Positions 1 to 11,905 of a stretch of DNA of 64,000 nt are shown piece after piece. Under the pieces are notes generated by a model. The model was not told the DNA's origin and made no database searches. It was given only the letters and a program-made list of their open reading frames with translations. Numbering within the stretch: the first letter of the stretch is position 1; every line of letters begins with the position of its first letter. The position numbers and the translations under genes were made by a program. The DNA lies in NCBI GenBank assembly GCA_944472135.2, contig OX235268.1, positions 12,158,589 to 12,222,588 of the forward strand. The letters run 5' to 3'. This DNA comes from Trichobilharzia regenti (Eukaryota; Platyhelminthes; Trematoda; Strigeidida; Schistosomatidae).

Positions 1-1109
1 TCACCAGGATCATAATTTTTCTTACTATTATTATCATTATGATCATTTTATGGTACAATGTCTTCACTATCCTGAAATATAAACATTGGGTCATAGGAGT
101 TATTAAGGAGATATTGACAAAAGATCTGGTCAATTCAGGACATTCTGCGCCTTTCGACAAATCTTTCAAAGTAATATAAAAGATTCAATCAAACCATTCA
201 AAAGGAGTGAAATTAAGAGATCTAGGCATTGCCAAGGCACTAGCTTTTCAAAAGCTCAAAACCACGCTTTGTTTCCAAAAGAAATACATCCAACCCCTGT
301 CCCTGCCATGGCCATCATAAACAGGTAATTCTTTTCGTAATGACCACTCAATCGCCTTTCTTATCTATTCTCCACTATCGATTTCCCCACCCAGGTTATT
401 TCACCCCATCGTTACCTTTAATTTTTTGTCAACCTTTGTGATTTTATGCTAAGCCTACCAATTCTGTAACATCTTATTACAATTTACAATTTAGCCTCTT
501 TATTTTATCAAATATGCCCAAACCAAGTTCACTTTTAACGGTTTGAAAAAATTTGGGCATTGGGTATATGATATTCATTATAATAAAGGTTTTTGTATTT
601 TCCAATGAGTGGAAAACAAAACGATATTGCTTTCACTGACGTTTCGCTATTTGATGCTGCTTACAGCTTTATCAAAGTAATAATAAACCAGAATTCACAA
701 AATCTCAGCACATATGTAACAAAAGAGTTAGGGGTGAGAAAAATAGACTTAGTTCAAGTAAAAAGGGCATATTGAAAGTCAAAATAGCAATGAAGATCAC
801 TAAACCAAATAACTAAGGCATTAGTACGTCTGTTATGATATCAAAATAAAGTTTACTAACTTGATCATTGTTCGTCTGTCTGGGGTCATTTTTCGTTGTC
901 AAGTTGGTCAATTGGTAAAGATAACAAAATCAAGTGTAGATTGTTGGATTTGATCAGTGTGTAAAATTATAAAAGTAGTGTGTGTTTAGATAAGAGGCGG
1001 CATCTACATATTGCATCTAATACATCATTTTTTCATTCTAAATTTTAATAAAATACGATTACAAATCGTATAAAATACAGTAATTCATTCATTAAACGTT
1101 TCAAACCAT

Positions 1110-3505
1110 ATGCCTTTCATGCACCTAATCAAACTAAGAGAAAACATCACGGTGTTTGGCAACGTGCTCTTAAACAGTCACCTGTATATCGCACAACTAT
1201 TCCTGTTATTGTCAGTTCAAACTGCCGTTCACTTCCCAACAAAATTATGCATCTCCAGTCTCTCTTATCTACTGATACCTATCACGTCAAGGCGATTGTT
1301 GCATTACATGAAACATGGCTCTATGAACTCTATGATGACAACCTGGTTTCTCTTAATGGTTTTACATTGTTTAGACAAGATCGACTATGCTCCAGAAAGA
1401 AAAGAGGTGGATATGTTGCGACTTTCATTCATTCTCAACGGGTCAACTTCAAATGATGTGTGTTTTTCCTTCTCTAGTGGATTTATTGATTGTATAACAT
1501 TCAAATGTCTTCCGAAACACTTATCCATGTTTCAATGCGTCTTCGTCTCGAACATTTATGTTACTCCTGGCTGTTCTGCTTCGTATCTATCTGATTTTGC
1601 TGATGAATTCAGTGAAATCACTGTTACACATCTTGAAAACACTTTATCAGTTTTCACAGGAGATTTCAATTGCTGCCATTGTTCTTTCCTTGAATCATTG
1701 GGTCATGTCGATATTGCTAAATTTCCTACTCGACTTGATAAAACACTGGATCTAGTATTTATTAATGATGAGAAAATATGAGGAAATATATGAAGCACGC
1801 AGATGTGCTCCTTTAATGAACTTTGATCATTGTATTATTCGGATATTAACTAAGATATATAACAGATCTCACTATATTATCCTCTCATATCTGTCCAGGA
1901 AAACACAGCAAAGGTGTTACTCACAGGAGAATGTGCTCAAACTAAGATGTATACTAAATGACACAAACTGGGAACTTTTCAGTGAACACAAACTGGATGA
2001 TACTGTTTCCAATTTGACTATCTTTAATTCTGCCTTGATGTTTGCTGTCCAAAACAGATGCTTCTCAAAAGAATGGACCGTTTCTCCGCCACTCATCTCA
2101 AAACGCTTCGAAGAGAAAAAGAGAGACTGTAAAAGACTAAGGATAAATCTGGTCTTTGGAGGATAAACATCCAAATCGCATCCGAAATCAAGAGGCTAAA
2201 CATTATTTATAATCAAAGAATTTCGTCATGTAAAATCCAGGAAACATATGAAAGCTTTCCAGAGAAATTACAGGTTGTGGTAAGCATCGTTATTTTGCCC
2301 CTTCTATTAATGTAAGTACTCTTAATAGATCCTTTGTCAGCCCTCCAAATGTCTTTTTTGCCTTCAATTTAACTAATAAAATGGCCAGTGACTTTCATAG
2401 TTTCAATACTTCTGGTGTTCTTAAATGTTTAAAATCTCTTAAACCTTCCCAGAGTCTAGGCCCTGATGGCATACCTGCCATTGTTCTTAGGAAATGTGCT
2501 GATATTTTAAGTAACCCACTTACAAACGTTCTCAATACTTCTTTTTCTAATAATGTTATACCTTCTCTGTGGAAAGGTATAAAATCATCCCAGTACCCAA
2601 GTCTGGTTCTGGAAATAGTGTTAAGTTTAGACCTATTGCTATTACCTCTCCTTTTTTGAAACTAATGGAGAAATTATTGTTACTAAAACTTGTTCCCTCC
2701 CTAAGCTTCTCAAATGATCCAAAGCAGTTCGCTTACAGACAGGGTAGCAGTATTTTAGACGCTGCTGCTGTGTTTCATTACAACATTGTATCCTCCATAG
2801 AAAAAGGGGCCAAGTATGTCCGTTGTACATTCCTTGATTACACATCGGCTTTCGAATCTGTACCAAAAGGTCTTTTGCTTAACAAGCTTAGCCTTACGTA
2901 AACTGATTCATGGGCTGTCAGCTGGCTGCACTCCTACTTATCTAATAGGATGCAGTACACGGTATATAACGGTGTTTCTTCACCTCCCTTACCTACTGAA
3001 GCTGGAGATCCTCAGAGTGCTGTTCTCTCTCCGTCTCTCTTTCACTTCATCTTACGATTTCCAAGAAATTGCTTCATGTAACCTACTACAATTAGAAACT
3101 CAGACTATCTGGAATCACTCAACCTCAGCTTTCGCAATTTTTCAACTCTCGTGTCTTACCTATTCTACTTCACTGCTCTCCATTAGTCTTTCCTGGGCTT
3201 CTGAAAAAGGGCTATTTCATCCTAAGAAGGATGTTGAAAGTTGGTAGGAATAGTGGTGTAAAACTCAGTCAGCTCGTCACTACCTTATTAGAAAGGCATT
3301 TGAATGCACGTGAAGAATGGTATAAAACCATACTGTCTGACCGCCAACACCCCCTCTATTCCGAAATCTCTCCTTGTTTCTCATCAGGTAGAACAAGATG
3401 TCAGTATAAATAATATATGCTCATACTGTAACAAAAGAAGACTAGGGTCAAGCAACATATCGTTTATTAAGGAAATCAACGCGTATTTATATATTTTCAT
3501 GTAGA
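1110..3505 (+). pseudogene. Broken CR1/Jockey-like LINE, left arm
   Basis: Decayed relative of the intact element at 49108-52500. Frame-shifted pieces match its endonuclease-reverse transcriptase in order: endonuclease start near 1212 (SSNCRSLPNKI), HETW and GDFN motifs around 1310-1670, LDLVF near 1750, SDHCI-like near 1825, then RT from about 2380 (SLGPDGIPAIV, KFRPIAITSPFLK near 2620, FLDYTSAFESVP near 2830). A frame change follows near 2900 and a GVPQG-like block near 3000. The YADD catalytic block is missing: sequence jumps from about 3060 to the thumb region (SGITQP near 3110), a loss of roughly 120 codons. The C-terminal HPLY...SSGRTR motif is near 3350-3400. No function expected. Confidence 0.9.
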
Positions 3506-3898
3506 TTATTAAAGCTTATCCAAGCAAACAAACACACTCTTCTGATTGATTGCTTCTCACAGAAAGTTGACTTACATCTATTTTTGACTATTTTTGAATT
3601 TCAGATCATTTATATGTTAACTGTATTTGTCTCCGCAAAGTCTGCTGTACTTGGTTGTTGAATCAGTCTTGTTCATATTTTCTCACCACCAATATTTGCA
3701 ACATACCAATTGACGTGAAATACTCTCCACCAATTTTGGCTAGCCTGCTCTCACCACAGTAAAACCAAGTACAAGAACTCCACGATACCTCATTTGGCCC
3801 GTGTTCTTAGTGACAGAGACAATATTAATCGTGAAACCTATGACTTGCCTTGTTGTTAATAACAAGATTTAACTCTTTTATTTCTCTCGTATTTGTGC

Positions 3899-4092
3899 GT
3901 CGGTGGCACAGTGGTTAGGACTCTCGACGACCATGCACATGGTCCAGGGTTCGAGCCCACACCGGCGAACACCAGATATCTATGGTCGGCCTGCGAAATT
4001 TGGGCTACCGATATCCACGCTGAAAATTCCATACTTGTACCAAAAATATAGTGTGGAATCAAGCTGTTACAAAAATAAAATAAAAAATAAAA
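3899..4092 (+). mobile_element. tRNA-derived SINE, left-arm-specific insertion
   Basis: Begins with a tRNA-like head. An A box matching TRGCNNAGYNGG lies at 3904-3914 (TGGCACAGTGG). A B box one base off GGTTCGANTCC lies at 3948-3958. A body of about 60 bases follows, then a 3' tail containing gctgaaaattccatacttgt, and an A-rich end. The mirror position in the right arm (about 27755) reads straight through (gtgctcaaatatag), so it is an empty site. No clear target-site duplication is visible, and two bases (tc) of the empty site are missing on the filled side. This copy inserted after the arms' common ancestor, or the arms are alleles. Confidence 0.88.
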
Positions 4093-4703
4093 AAATATAG
4101 TGAAAACCTTCTAAAAAATTACTTAGCTACCTAAATCATTACCATTGGCTTACTTTCTGGTAGCTTATTGTACTCATTCTTTTGTGTATCTACTGGTTCC
4201 GACTATATTAGCACTATGAGTGTTACAAAATTGTTCAATCATTAACCGTCATGTAATATTAGTTTCGTGGTTGTTTTTTTGTTCGGTAATATTAACTGAC
4301 AATCTTGGTTGTGAACGCCAATGTCACCATCTTAAAACGTTTTCTACTGTGCAGGATTACTCACGCTACGACTACAATCACCGCATAAGACCTGGCAATA
4401 AAAACCCTGAAATGTTATTTGATCATTGTTTAGTGTTGTCCAATTAAATTAACTGATCATGCGATAAACATTCCTAAATATCATTTCATAACTTCAAGTA
4501 TGACTATAGCTTTACTGTTACCACACATGAAATATCATAGCTTCCACTACGCAATACTGAGAAATTATTTTATGTTGTTTATTTTTCATTCCACTTCTTG
4601 GTATTATTTTTGCATTTATTATTAGCGTTGTGTTTGTTTGTTTTTTTTGTTGTTTTTTATATTTATTTTTTGAAATACTCCTTTTAAATGTTTGATTATC
4701 TTA

Positions 4704-4795
4704 GATGCAATATTGCAGAAATGTGCTGAAAATTCCACACTGTACCACTGGTACTGTATCTGGAATGAAGGAAAATTATTAATATTACTGTATGA
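4704..4795 (+). mobile_element. LINE 3'-tail fragment, left arm
   Basis: Matches the 3' untranslated end of the 49.1-52.5 kb LINE: gatgcaatattg, then gctgaaaattcca, then a ctgta...gtactgt inverted pair, then ggaat(g/a)aaggaaa, then an ATT-rich end. It is either a heavily 5'-truncated insertion or the separated tail of the broken LINE upstream. Confidence 0.65.
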
Positions 4796-4970
4796 CCAAT
4801 TCAATGTGCACATAGCACTTCACCTGCTCATGCGGAGCAAGGTAAAGAGATCATTACAATCGGGTCTTATCAAATCCTGCTATGGAACATCATCCAGTTA
4901 GCCTGAAAGAGGAGGCACTGCTTCAATCAGATGTGCCACAACTGAACACCTCGCCAATACCTGTTACTGA

Positions 4971-5145
4971 ATCTCGACTGAGTCATCATTCAGAGTCATT
5001 TACAAAGTAAACAAAAATCTACCACAGGCGCTGTATTTTCGACCTCTTTCTAGTGCAGAAGCTCTCGCCATATACTCCGAAAAGCCGGAGCTGTATGTTC
5101 AAAAGAAAGCAGACCAGCCTTTACAACTACCGCGGACCCAGCTCG
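4971..5145 (+). CDS. Possible host exon, left arm
   Basis: After an in-frame stop at 4968-4970 the frame is open for 58 codons. It reads as unbiased, protein-like sequence (VNKNLPQALYFRPLSSAEAL, then AIYSEKPELYVQKKADQPLQ) up to a good splice donor, ctcg|gtatgt, at 5145/5146. No start codon or clear acceptor was identified; the acceptor would have to lie at 4971-5000. I do not recognise the product. It could be an internal exon of an unannotated gene or a chance open frame in non-coding DNA. Confidence 0.3.
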
Positions 5146-6654
5146 GTATGTTCCCTTATCCCTCAGTTTTCATGTTTTCTTCTCTCTCTCTCTCTCTGTG
5201 TATCTTCCTCTCTTTCTCTTCATTCAATTCATCCCAATTCCGTTTTCAGTTATGCAATCAGTTATTTTAAGTTTGTTTCCACGCTCCTACTGATCACACT
5301 TGTAGTCCGTTTAGAATAACCATTTTACACAGATATTCCACTCCTGTGTAATTTCTGTTTCTAAGCCTCTTGTATGTCATGTCAAGTTGGAAATAATTAT
5401 CTCCTTTTATTTGCCCTGAAAATTATTTCTCCAGTTATCAAATATTAATTTGCGTACGTTGTAACTGTTTCCTAATCCTATGTAATCTTGTCTCTAAGCT
5501 TCTTGTAATTTATATTTATATTCGTGCCTTCAAATTTTCCTATCAATTTGAAAATTATTGTCTCCTTCGTTGCTATGTGGAACTAAATAAATAATAATTG
5601 TATCCATGTGAACTAATGTATATAAATGCGATTGTACAGCTTTTGAGAATGAAATCGCCGTAAAGATATCTTCGTTGAACTTCGTCTTCTTTTCCCTCTA
5701 ATGTCCCGATGGGTATTTTCCACTATTTGAAATTTATTTGTCTTAATCCATTGTAAAACATCACTTTCATGACCACTGTCTGTCACTTGGCATGCTATTG
5801 TATTGCTGAAGACTGGAATCTCTTGGTCACAAGTTTCTTGGAATTAGCTGTCACAAACCTTTATTTCTGTCTATCTGATGTATGTGCTTAGACAGGTACT
5901 TGTAAACTGGCAGATGCAGTTGGTGTTCATATGAAAGGAGGATTTGTCAACTATGGATTGTTTCAGTCAGCAACTTGCCCTATAATGTATGACTAATTTG
6001 GAAGATGGATAAGTGGTTTTCAGCCTTGGGTTTATTCAACACTTACTTTCTGCAGAGGCCTCATCACTTTTGAATCAAAGTTTTAAGAAGACTGATTTGT
6101 TCTCCATTGTATCTGATTTCAACTTTATACTCAGTGTTACTTTGTGTTGACGATACACATTGTCTTATAGACATTTTTCGACATTGACGAGCTCCTCATT
6201 ATCAAGTCTTTCTTTTGAAGAAGAATGCCTTACTGTGCGGTTAAAGAGACCATGTCATTTTGGAAGCTCATTGAACAAACGCTGTTGAAAATTTCTTCAT
6301 CCTAAGATTCTTTACTCTCTTTATTATATTGACATTTTATCCTTCCTGGTATGATGTTCGATTACGTGTACTAGTAAATGCTCTCTATCTTCATGCTGAA
6401 TAACTAAAGTATTTGAGTATTGTGTATATTAATTAGTATAAAAATTAATCCAGGTTGTATTCAATCGAAAAGAACCGACGAAACAGAATGAAACCATATC
6501 GACCTACTGGATTCCGCTATTCTTGCTTTGTTCAAGTTCAACAAGGCAGAAACCATCTTAACATGACGGTAATGACCATAGTAAGGAGGAGGACGAGGAG
6601 ATCAGCAAGAAACTTAAATGGGTTCAGTGCACTCTTGAATCAAATAATTATCAC
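5146..6654. other. No gene seen; short CT-rich microsatellite
   Basis: About 1.5 kb (mirrored at 25199-26707) without a recognisable gene. It has a CT dinucleotide run near 5178-5203 and AT-rich sequence. Short open frames here have no family-like motifs. Confidence 0.6.
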
Positions 6655-6700
6655 CTTGATATGATTATGAGCAATAAATTCTGCTCGAAACGTAATCAGT
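6655..6700 (+). ncRNA. Hammerhead-like motif at Penelope-like terminus, left arm
   Basis: Contains GAGC (6669-6672), an 10-base loop, GCTC (6683-6686), GAAA (6687-6690), then CGTA and ATCAG, which can pair with the upstream ttgat. This is the order stem II, GAAA box, cleavage triplet, stem I of a type I hammerhead. The triplet is GTA rather than GTC, and the CUGAUGA box is diverged (ends AUGA but lacks C3 and G5), so activity is doubtful. Similar motifs occur at 16218-16262, 16503-16550 and 55690-55730. Confidence 0.45.
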
Positions 6701-6779
6701 GAGTATTACTGTATATCACATTCCCAGAGAAATATAGTAACAGAATTAGGGAGTTGCTATGGGATTTATATCAAGCTGA

Positions 6780-7760
6780 AATCGATTTAAGAAAAAAGAA
6801 ACCACTCCATTGTCATTACTCAAGCAGACAAAGGAAACACAACAGTAATGCTTAACAAAACAACATATAATGAAAAGAGGAATGAACATCTTAAATCTGG
6901 AGCCTATACCATAATGACTAAATCAGCTGAAACAATCACCAACAAAACAATGAAAGAAACAGCAAAGGTAGTGAGACAAATAAAAGAAGTAATTGGTAAG
7001 TCAAAATGGTTTGAAATTATGCCAAAATCATGTAATATACTTGGGATATATGGCAAGATAAAATTGCATAAAGAGGGATATTCAATACGTAGACTTATAA
7101 CAACACCAGAGGACCAGCGTAAAGAAATAAAAGTCCTTTTCAAAGTGCTACTCGAAAACAACTACCCTAAAAAATTTATAAAACATAATATTAAAAAGAG
7201 AAAAAAGAGGGTAAAACCGGAGAATAACAAGATGGAAGAATGGAGAAAAACAGTCGCAATACCATATAAAAACGGTACACCAGAGGCAAAACAAAGAAAC
7301 CTCAAAAATATAGCCATTCAAACAACCTTTAAACCGACGAATCTAATCAAAAATAAAATAAATTCACTGAAAGGTCCCAAAAAATGATGGATAGAAACAA
7401 TCTGATTTACAAAATATCTTGTGCTGGCTGTCCGACTAAATATGTAGTTCAAACGTCCAGACCACTCAAAATAAGAGTGAATGAAAATAAAGGCCCAACC
7501 AAAGGTCAACCAACAGGAACAAATGCCTACAAGAATCTTGAAAGAAATTCATCAATAGCTGCACATGCATGGGACAAAAACCACAATATCGATTGGAAGA
7601 ACGATGTGTGTATTCTAAAAATTAACATGAACGAATGGAAAGAGAGACTTGTAACAGAATCAATATTCATTAAGGTCACACCGGATACATATAACAAGGG
7701 TGACTCAGTACAACTATCAAAAACTTGGAATATAATTCTGAATACAAAAGCATGAATGAG
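6780..7760 (+). pseudogene. Penelope-like element remnant (GIY-YIG), left arm
   Basis: Two frames join end to end at 7384-7387. The first (to 7387) has the Penelope reverse-transcriptase front end: QADKGNTTVMLNKTTYNE, then LKSGAYTIM, then YGKIKLHKEGYSIRRLI. It then passes directly to the thumb/linker motif LLENNYPKKFIKHNI, so the central palm with the catalytic aspartates is absent. The second (7384-7755, 123 aa) is a GIY-YIG endonuclease: YKISCAGCPTKYVVQTSRPL, then SSIAAHAWDKNHNIDW, then W..R...ES. The usual YVGQTSR reads YVVQTSR and the usual KEH is NEN. In this arm 354 bp encoding the N-terminal part are deleted with a GA microhomology. Non-autonomous and probably dead. Confidence 0.88.
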
Positions 7761-7904
7761 CAAAAAAATAATGAACTATGTATGAGTACAAATCATAAAT
7801 GTGTGATTCAAACAATTCCAACAGTGGTGTGAACACGGGCAGTAATTCTGCTCGAAATATTACCAATAACAAAAGTTATCAATGTGTGTAAACTATTGAA
7901 ATAT

Positions 7905-8511
7905 AATTATACTTTATTTAACACTGGGAGACTTTGTCAAAATAAATTTACCCATGATGGAATTATACTCTACCACAGTGCACAAGTTTTATTCTGATAT
8001 CGATGATATCCCAAAGACTGTGAAAATATATTTAAAATGTGAAGACAAGAATGAATGGAAATCTGGTGTTAAGAATTGGGTTAGCACAGTGGTGATTCCT
8101 TACCACAAAGAAACATCGGATGAGATAAAGCGAATCCTTAACAATCGTCACACAAGAGTGCGTTTTCGTGCAACGGATACTTTGAGGTTATCGCCGGTGA
8201 AGGTTAAGGATAAAATAGAGGACGACAATCAACAGAACTGTGTGCACCATATCAATTCTTGGAACTCTGACTTTGTATATTTAGGAGAAACTTCCAAACG
8301 GGTAAATATAAAAGTAAAGGAGCATAACCACTGTCTGAAGGTGGTTCCAAAGACCCCTACAGACTTGAATAATCTGGAAAACAGATCAGCGATTGCACTG
8401 CACTCGATAGAAACAAGATTGACTCTGATAGGACTTAGGTTAGTAAAACGAAAGACTGAGTGCAGGAGGCCTATATGTGTAGGTGAATCCCAACAGTTTG
8501 AACAGACCTGA
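7905..8511 (+). pseudogene. Second Penelope-like GIY-YIG remnant, left arm
   Basis: Open frame 7954-8511 (185 aa) with Penelope-like spacing: STVVIPYHKETSDEIKRIL (linker before the nuclease), then CVHHINSWNSDFVYLGETSK with ...KVKEHNHCL (GIY-YIG core, degenerate), then NRSAIALHSIE. Upstream 7905-7960 resembles the conserved Penelope terminus (cactgggagactttgtcaaa). It is a different subfamily from the copy at 6.8-7.8 kb. No RT domain is visible. Confidence 0.8.
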
Positions 8512-9367
8512 AGGTTTGATGTTATCTGATGCATGCAAGTCCTGATCAGTAAATAAAAACGGATATGGATCACTTATCAATCCTACTTGATCTAAATTCA
8601 CGAGTGTCTATATATTCTTATGTAGAGGCTAAAAAATGATTTACAAATGTCTCGCCATACACACATACACACACACCGTTGTATACCACATACACATATT
8701 CGTATTCAGTTATTTACGACCATGACCTTCTGTGGAACGTTATCACTAAAAATATGATGAGAAAGTACACAGTGTTTACAGAGTTTAAGAAAATTAGACT
8801 AATATTCGTAAGTCTGAGGTCAAATTTTGATCACAGTTCATGCAATTTGGTTTATTATATTTTGATGCCTGATTCATGACTCAAACGACTGGACAAAGTT
8901 TTTATAAAAATGAGATATATATATATATATATAAATATAACCTCTGTAATCTCAATTTCGATAAATTTCACTGCAGAAGTTGGGACCAGTGTGCTGAACG
9001 AAACGTTAGAATAACTCATTTCAATTTCTCTTAGATTTTACAAATATAATGTTTTACGCAAATGATTAAATTCGGTGTAAATTGTGCACATACATCTTGT
9101 AGTGTTTTGAAAAACATTTCCAGTAGGCCAATAGAGAATGGATATCTCGTTACAAGGGTAATCAAATCAATAAATAGTGCCATTTTATCTCGTCTAGTGG
9201 GCAGTGGACGCCGCATCATAATAGACGAATCACGTACGATTGTGTATCATGTATGAGACGAGATACACGAAAAAGAGGTCACCTAGTCATACCTGATGCT
9301 AAAGGGATTAATAAGAAGAAACCTAACTTATATGTGAAAAAAGTATTTTATATATTTATATTTTAAA
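8512..9367. other. No gene seen; AT dinucleotide tract
   Basis: AT-rich sequence with an (AT)n tract near 8912-8932 that differs by 2 bp from its mirror (22317-22335). Nothing family-like in the short open frames. Mirror: 21883-22736. Confidence 0.6.
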
Positions 9368-9462
9368 TTTTTGGTCACAGCTTGATTCCACACTGTATTT
9401 TTGGTAAAAGCATGACATTTTCAGCATGGATATCGGTAGCGCAAATTTTGCAATGAATATAA
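9368..9462 (-). mobile_element. SINE 3'-end fragment, left arm
   Basis: The complement reads through gctaccgatatccatgctga, then aaatgtcatgc, then a block ending gtggaatcaagctgtgac. This is the body and tail of the SINE at 3899-4092, without its tRNA-like head. Confidence 0.75.
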
Positions 9463-9954
9463 CTAACCCCATGAAACTTATACTGATCATAAATATACAT
9501 TAGTATATCAGTTAATTGTCTACTCACATCTTGTCGTATTTTTCGAATATTACATACATCTTTATATAGATTCAGTTGACAACTTTAACTGGTGAAGTAT
9601 TATTCCGTCTTATACATGTACCACAAAACACTTCCCGATGTAATTTTCATTTGCACTTACAGGTTGTTTGTACTCCTATATTCATGTATGCATAAGTATA
9701 GCTCCTGAACAAGAAGCTGTCGAAGGAAATCGTTCACTCAAATATCATCAATTTACTGTAATACTCATCACTGTGAAATTCTATCGAATCTGACAGTCTT
9801 GATTAAAGTGATTTCGATCGAATGCAGTCGACAGTCAGATTGTTCAGTAGGCAGCTGGTGTTGCATTGAGATGAGTGATATATTTTTCATGTAATTCGTT
9901 TATCACAATACACGTAAAGTTATTGTTTGTTTCTGAAAATTTATTATTCTGAGT

Positions 9955-10158
9955 TTACCTCAGTTGTAATTCCGTACAAATTAACTTTAATAAGCTTGAA
10001 TCACATAGCAAGATGTTCCTGTCTAAAAATTGTCTGATGCAATCATGCAGGAGTGAGGCGAGTCTTTCACGTAAGTCGTGAGACTTTCCATCATCAAATG
10101 AATTCTGTACGGATTGTTCAGGCAATGATCTGGTTCCGTTTGACAGACTTTGAGAAGT
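9955..10158 (-). CDS. Possible 3'-terminal exon, left arm
   Basis: Mirror copy of 21092-21295. On this strand a possible acceptor (tcctaccag) is followed by 67 codons and a stop, then AATAAA within about 20 bases. See the right-arm entry. The GPCR lies on the same strand about 680 bp upstream but ends in its own stop codon. Confidence 0.28.
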   Translation of the reverse strand, partial: TSQSLSNGTRSLPEQSVQNSFDDGKSHDLRERLASLLHDCIRQFLDRNILLCDSSLLKLICTELQLR

Positions 10159-10837
10159 CTGGTAGGACAATTATCACTTTTGTCGAGTGAAATTATCTGA
10201 AGAGTAAATATACATTCTTTTGTAATCTTCATCATTGTGTCCTTATCTAAACACATATTCTGAGTATCTCAAGAAGGTGTTAGACTTGAATATGAATACA
10301 CCATGTTGTTGTATACACTTCTCTTTCAGTTAAACTACAGGATGTCAACTAGATTATTGAGTGTAATTCAGTGATTCTGTTAACATGAATTCGAAGAAGA
10401 CAAAAATACTGGAGGAAATTAGCCACTGATATTGAGAATACCATGATGGGTGCAGTATGCACTCGGTTGAGTAATTGGTCACTGGGTGTAATGCGTATTC
10501 AGTATCAAACTACACACATATCAGTAAACATGTCACCAGGAGATACAAGTCACAATCAGTTTGAAATTATACAGCTTGTCAGCCCTTTGAAATATATATT
10601 CAAAAATCTGTAGTAGGAAAGAAGAAAATAAGACTTTCAACAGTTTAACATAAAGATTACAGACAACTTGATTTCAATTAACTCGTTACGTAAATCGTTT
10701 GGATTATTGCCTCTATGATTTTTAGACGTTTTCACTTGTGGTCGGCATCCAGGAGGTTACATACATGAATAGTGCAAAACTGCTTGAATAAATTCTCTAA
10801 AATGTAAATGAAGAAACGGACACCGAAATCCATTTAG

Positions 10838-11905
10838 TTAGTTAGCTCTTCCAATTAAAATTTTCTTTATTATAGTAATGATGATGTGCATATCATGACC
10901 TATGCTTGGCGAAGACACAATCAATGCAAATATTCTCAAAGTATGGAGAGTTCTGAACAATAAAAGTAGAGTGATAAAGAAGAAGTCTTCAATATCCAAA
11001 GTTTTTGCAAATATTACGAAACAACAGTAATCCTTTTTCAGTATAATGAAACAATATAAGATGATATGAAATAATGCATATGCACATTCTGGAAGTAATG
11101 TTAATTTTGCAGAAAAAATCCGGTCACCCAATCTTGATGTTTTACCACTGGATATTGCTATTCGACTACGAGTGGTACTCATCCTCATCTCTCTTTTATA
11201 ACATACTTTTATCAATAGACTGGATGACAAAATTGATGTGAAAGTAGGCAGAACGCAGCTTAAAATTATTCTACTGAACAAAATCCCCCTTCTGTAGACA
11301 AACTGATCACAAACTCTAGCATGTGGTATTAAGAAATCAATGTTTGTAATGAATGAAACTATAGTGACGAATGTAATTTGAAGAACGATAGCTGATTTCG
11401 AATTTAGAGTGTTTGAGTAAACCGATGCGGGAAATTTCGCTAACAGAAGTCTTTCCAAACACAGCAGTGCATAGAACCAAGAGGATGCATCAGTAGATAT
11501 TAACGCTGAAAACGTATGAATTCTACAAAACCAGTTACCAAAGGCACTTCGAATATCAACTCCAGTGAATGAGAGCCAAACAATTCTAACTACGCTCGTC
11601 AGATGTATCACTACACTCGAGATTACGATGAAAAGTATCTGGAACTTTGTGGACAACCTCATTGAGGATTTGGGCCATTCCAGTAGTGATCTCTGTGCAC
11701 TGAGGAAGTTGTCGATGTGTTGAAATCGCCTATTCTGTCGTTTATAACCAATGCCTGACAAATACAATATCCACAATAGACTGATACAAATGTTTACAAG
11801 AATCGTGATTATTCCGATAGTGCCAATCGCGATTCCGTATTTGTAATGCAGATCCATCGTTCCGTTTTCAATGGAGAGAAAAATATCAAGTGGGATACTT
11901 TCCAA
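10838..11905 (-). CDS. Rhodopsin-like orphan GPCR, left-arm copy
   Basis: Intronless 355-aa frame identical in protein sequence to 19344-20411. Class A-type seven-helix membrane receptor, expected at the plasma membrane coupling a ligand to G proteins; ligand unknown. Visible features: N-glycosylation site N14; TM1 about 22-50 with GxxxN-type LVN; TM2 about 88-112; C127 at the TM3 start and C199 in loop 2 (conserved disulfide pair); TM3 ending LER at 150-152 in place of DRY; TM4 172-194; TM5 207-234; basic loop 235-262; TM6 264-290; TM7 303-330. It lacks an acidic residue in TM2 and the NPxxY motif, so it is divergent and could be an orphan flatworm-specific subfamily. Met17 is an alternative start. 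Confidence 0.8.
   Translation of the reverse strand: MESIPLDIFLSIENGTMDLHYKYGIAIGTIGIITILVNICISLLWILYLSGIGYKRQNRRFQHIDNFLSAQRSLLEWPKSSMRLSTKFQILFIVISSVVIHLTSVVRIVWLSFTGVDIRSAFGNWFCRIHTFSALISTDASSWFYALLCLERLLLAKFPASVYSNTLNSKSAIVLQITFVTIVSFITNIDFLIPHARVCDQFVYRRGILFSRIILSCVLPTFTSILSSSLLIKVCYKREMRMSTTRSRIAISSGKTSRLGDRIFSAKLTLLPECAYALFHIILYCFIILKKDYCCFVIFAKTLDIEDFFFITLLLLFRTLHTLRIFALIVSSPSIGHDMHIIITIIKKILIGRAN

Noticed and set aside
3904..3970. Possible tRNA gene on the plus strand
   Set aside because: A and B boxes are present, but the cloverleaf is not closed by a proper acceptor stem and the sequence continues into a SINE body and tail; it is a SINE head.
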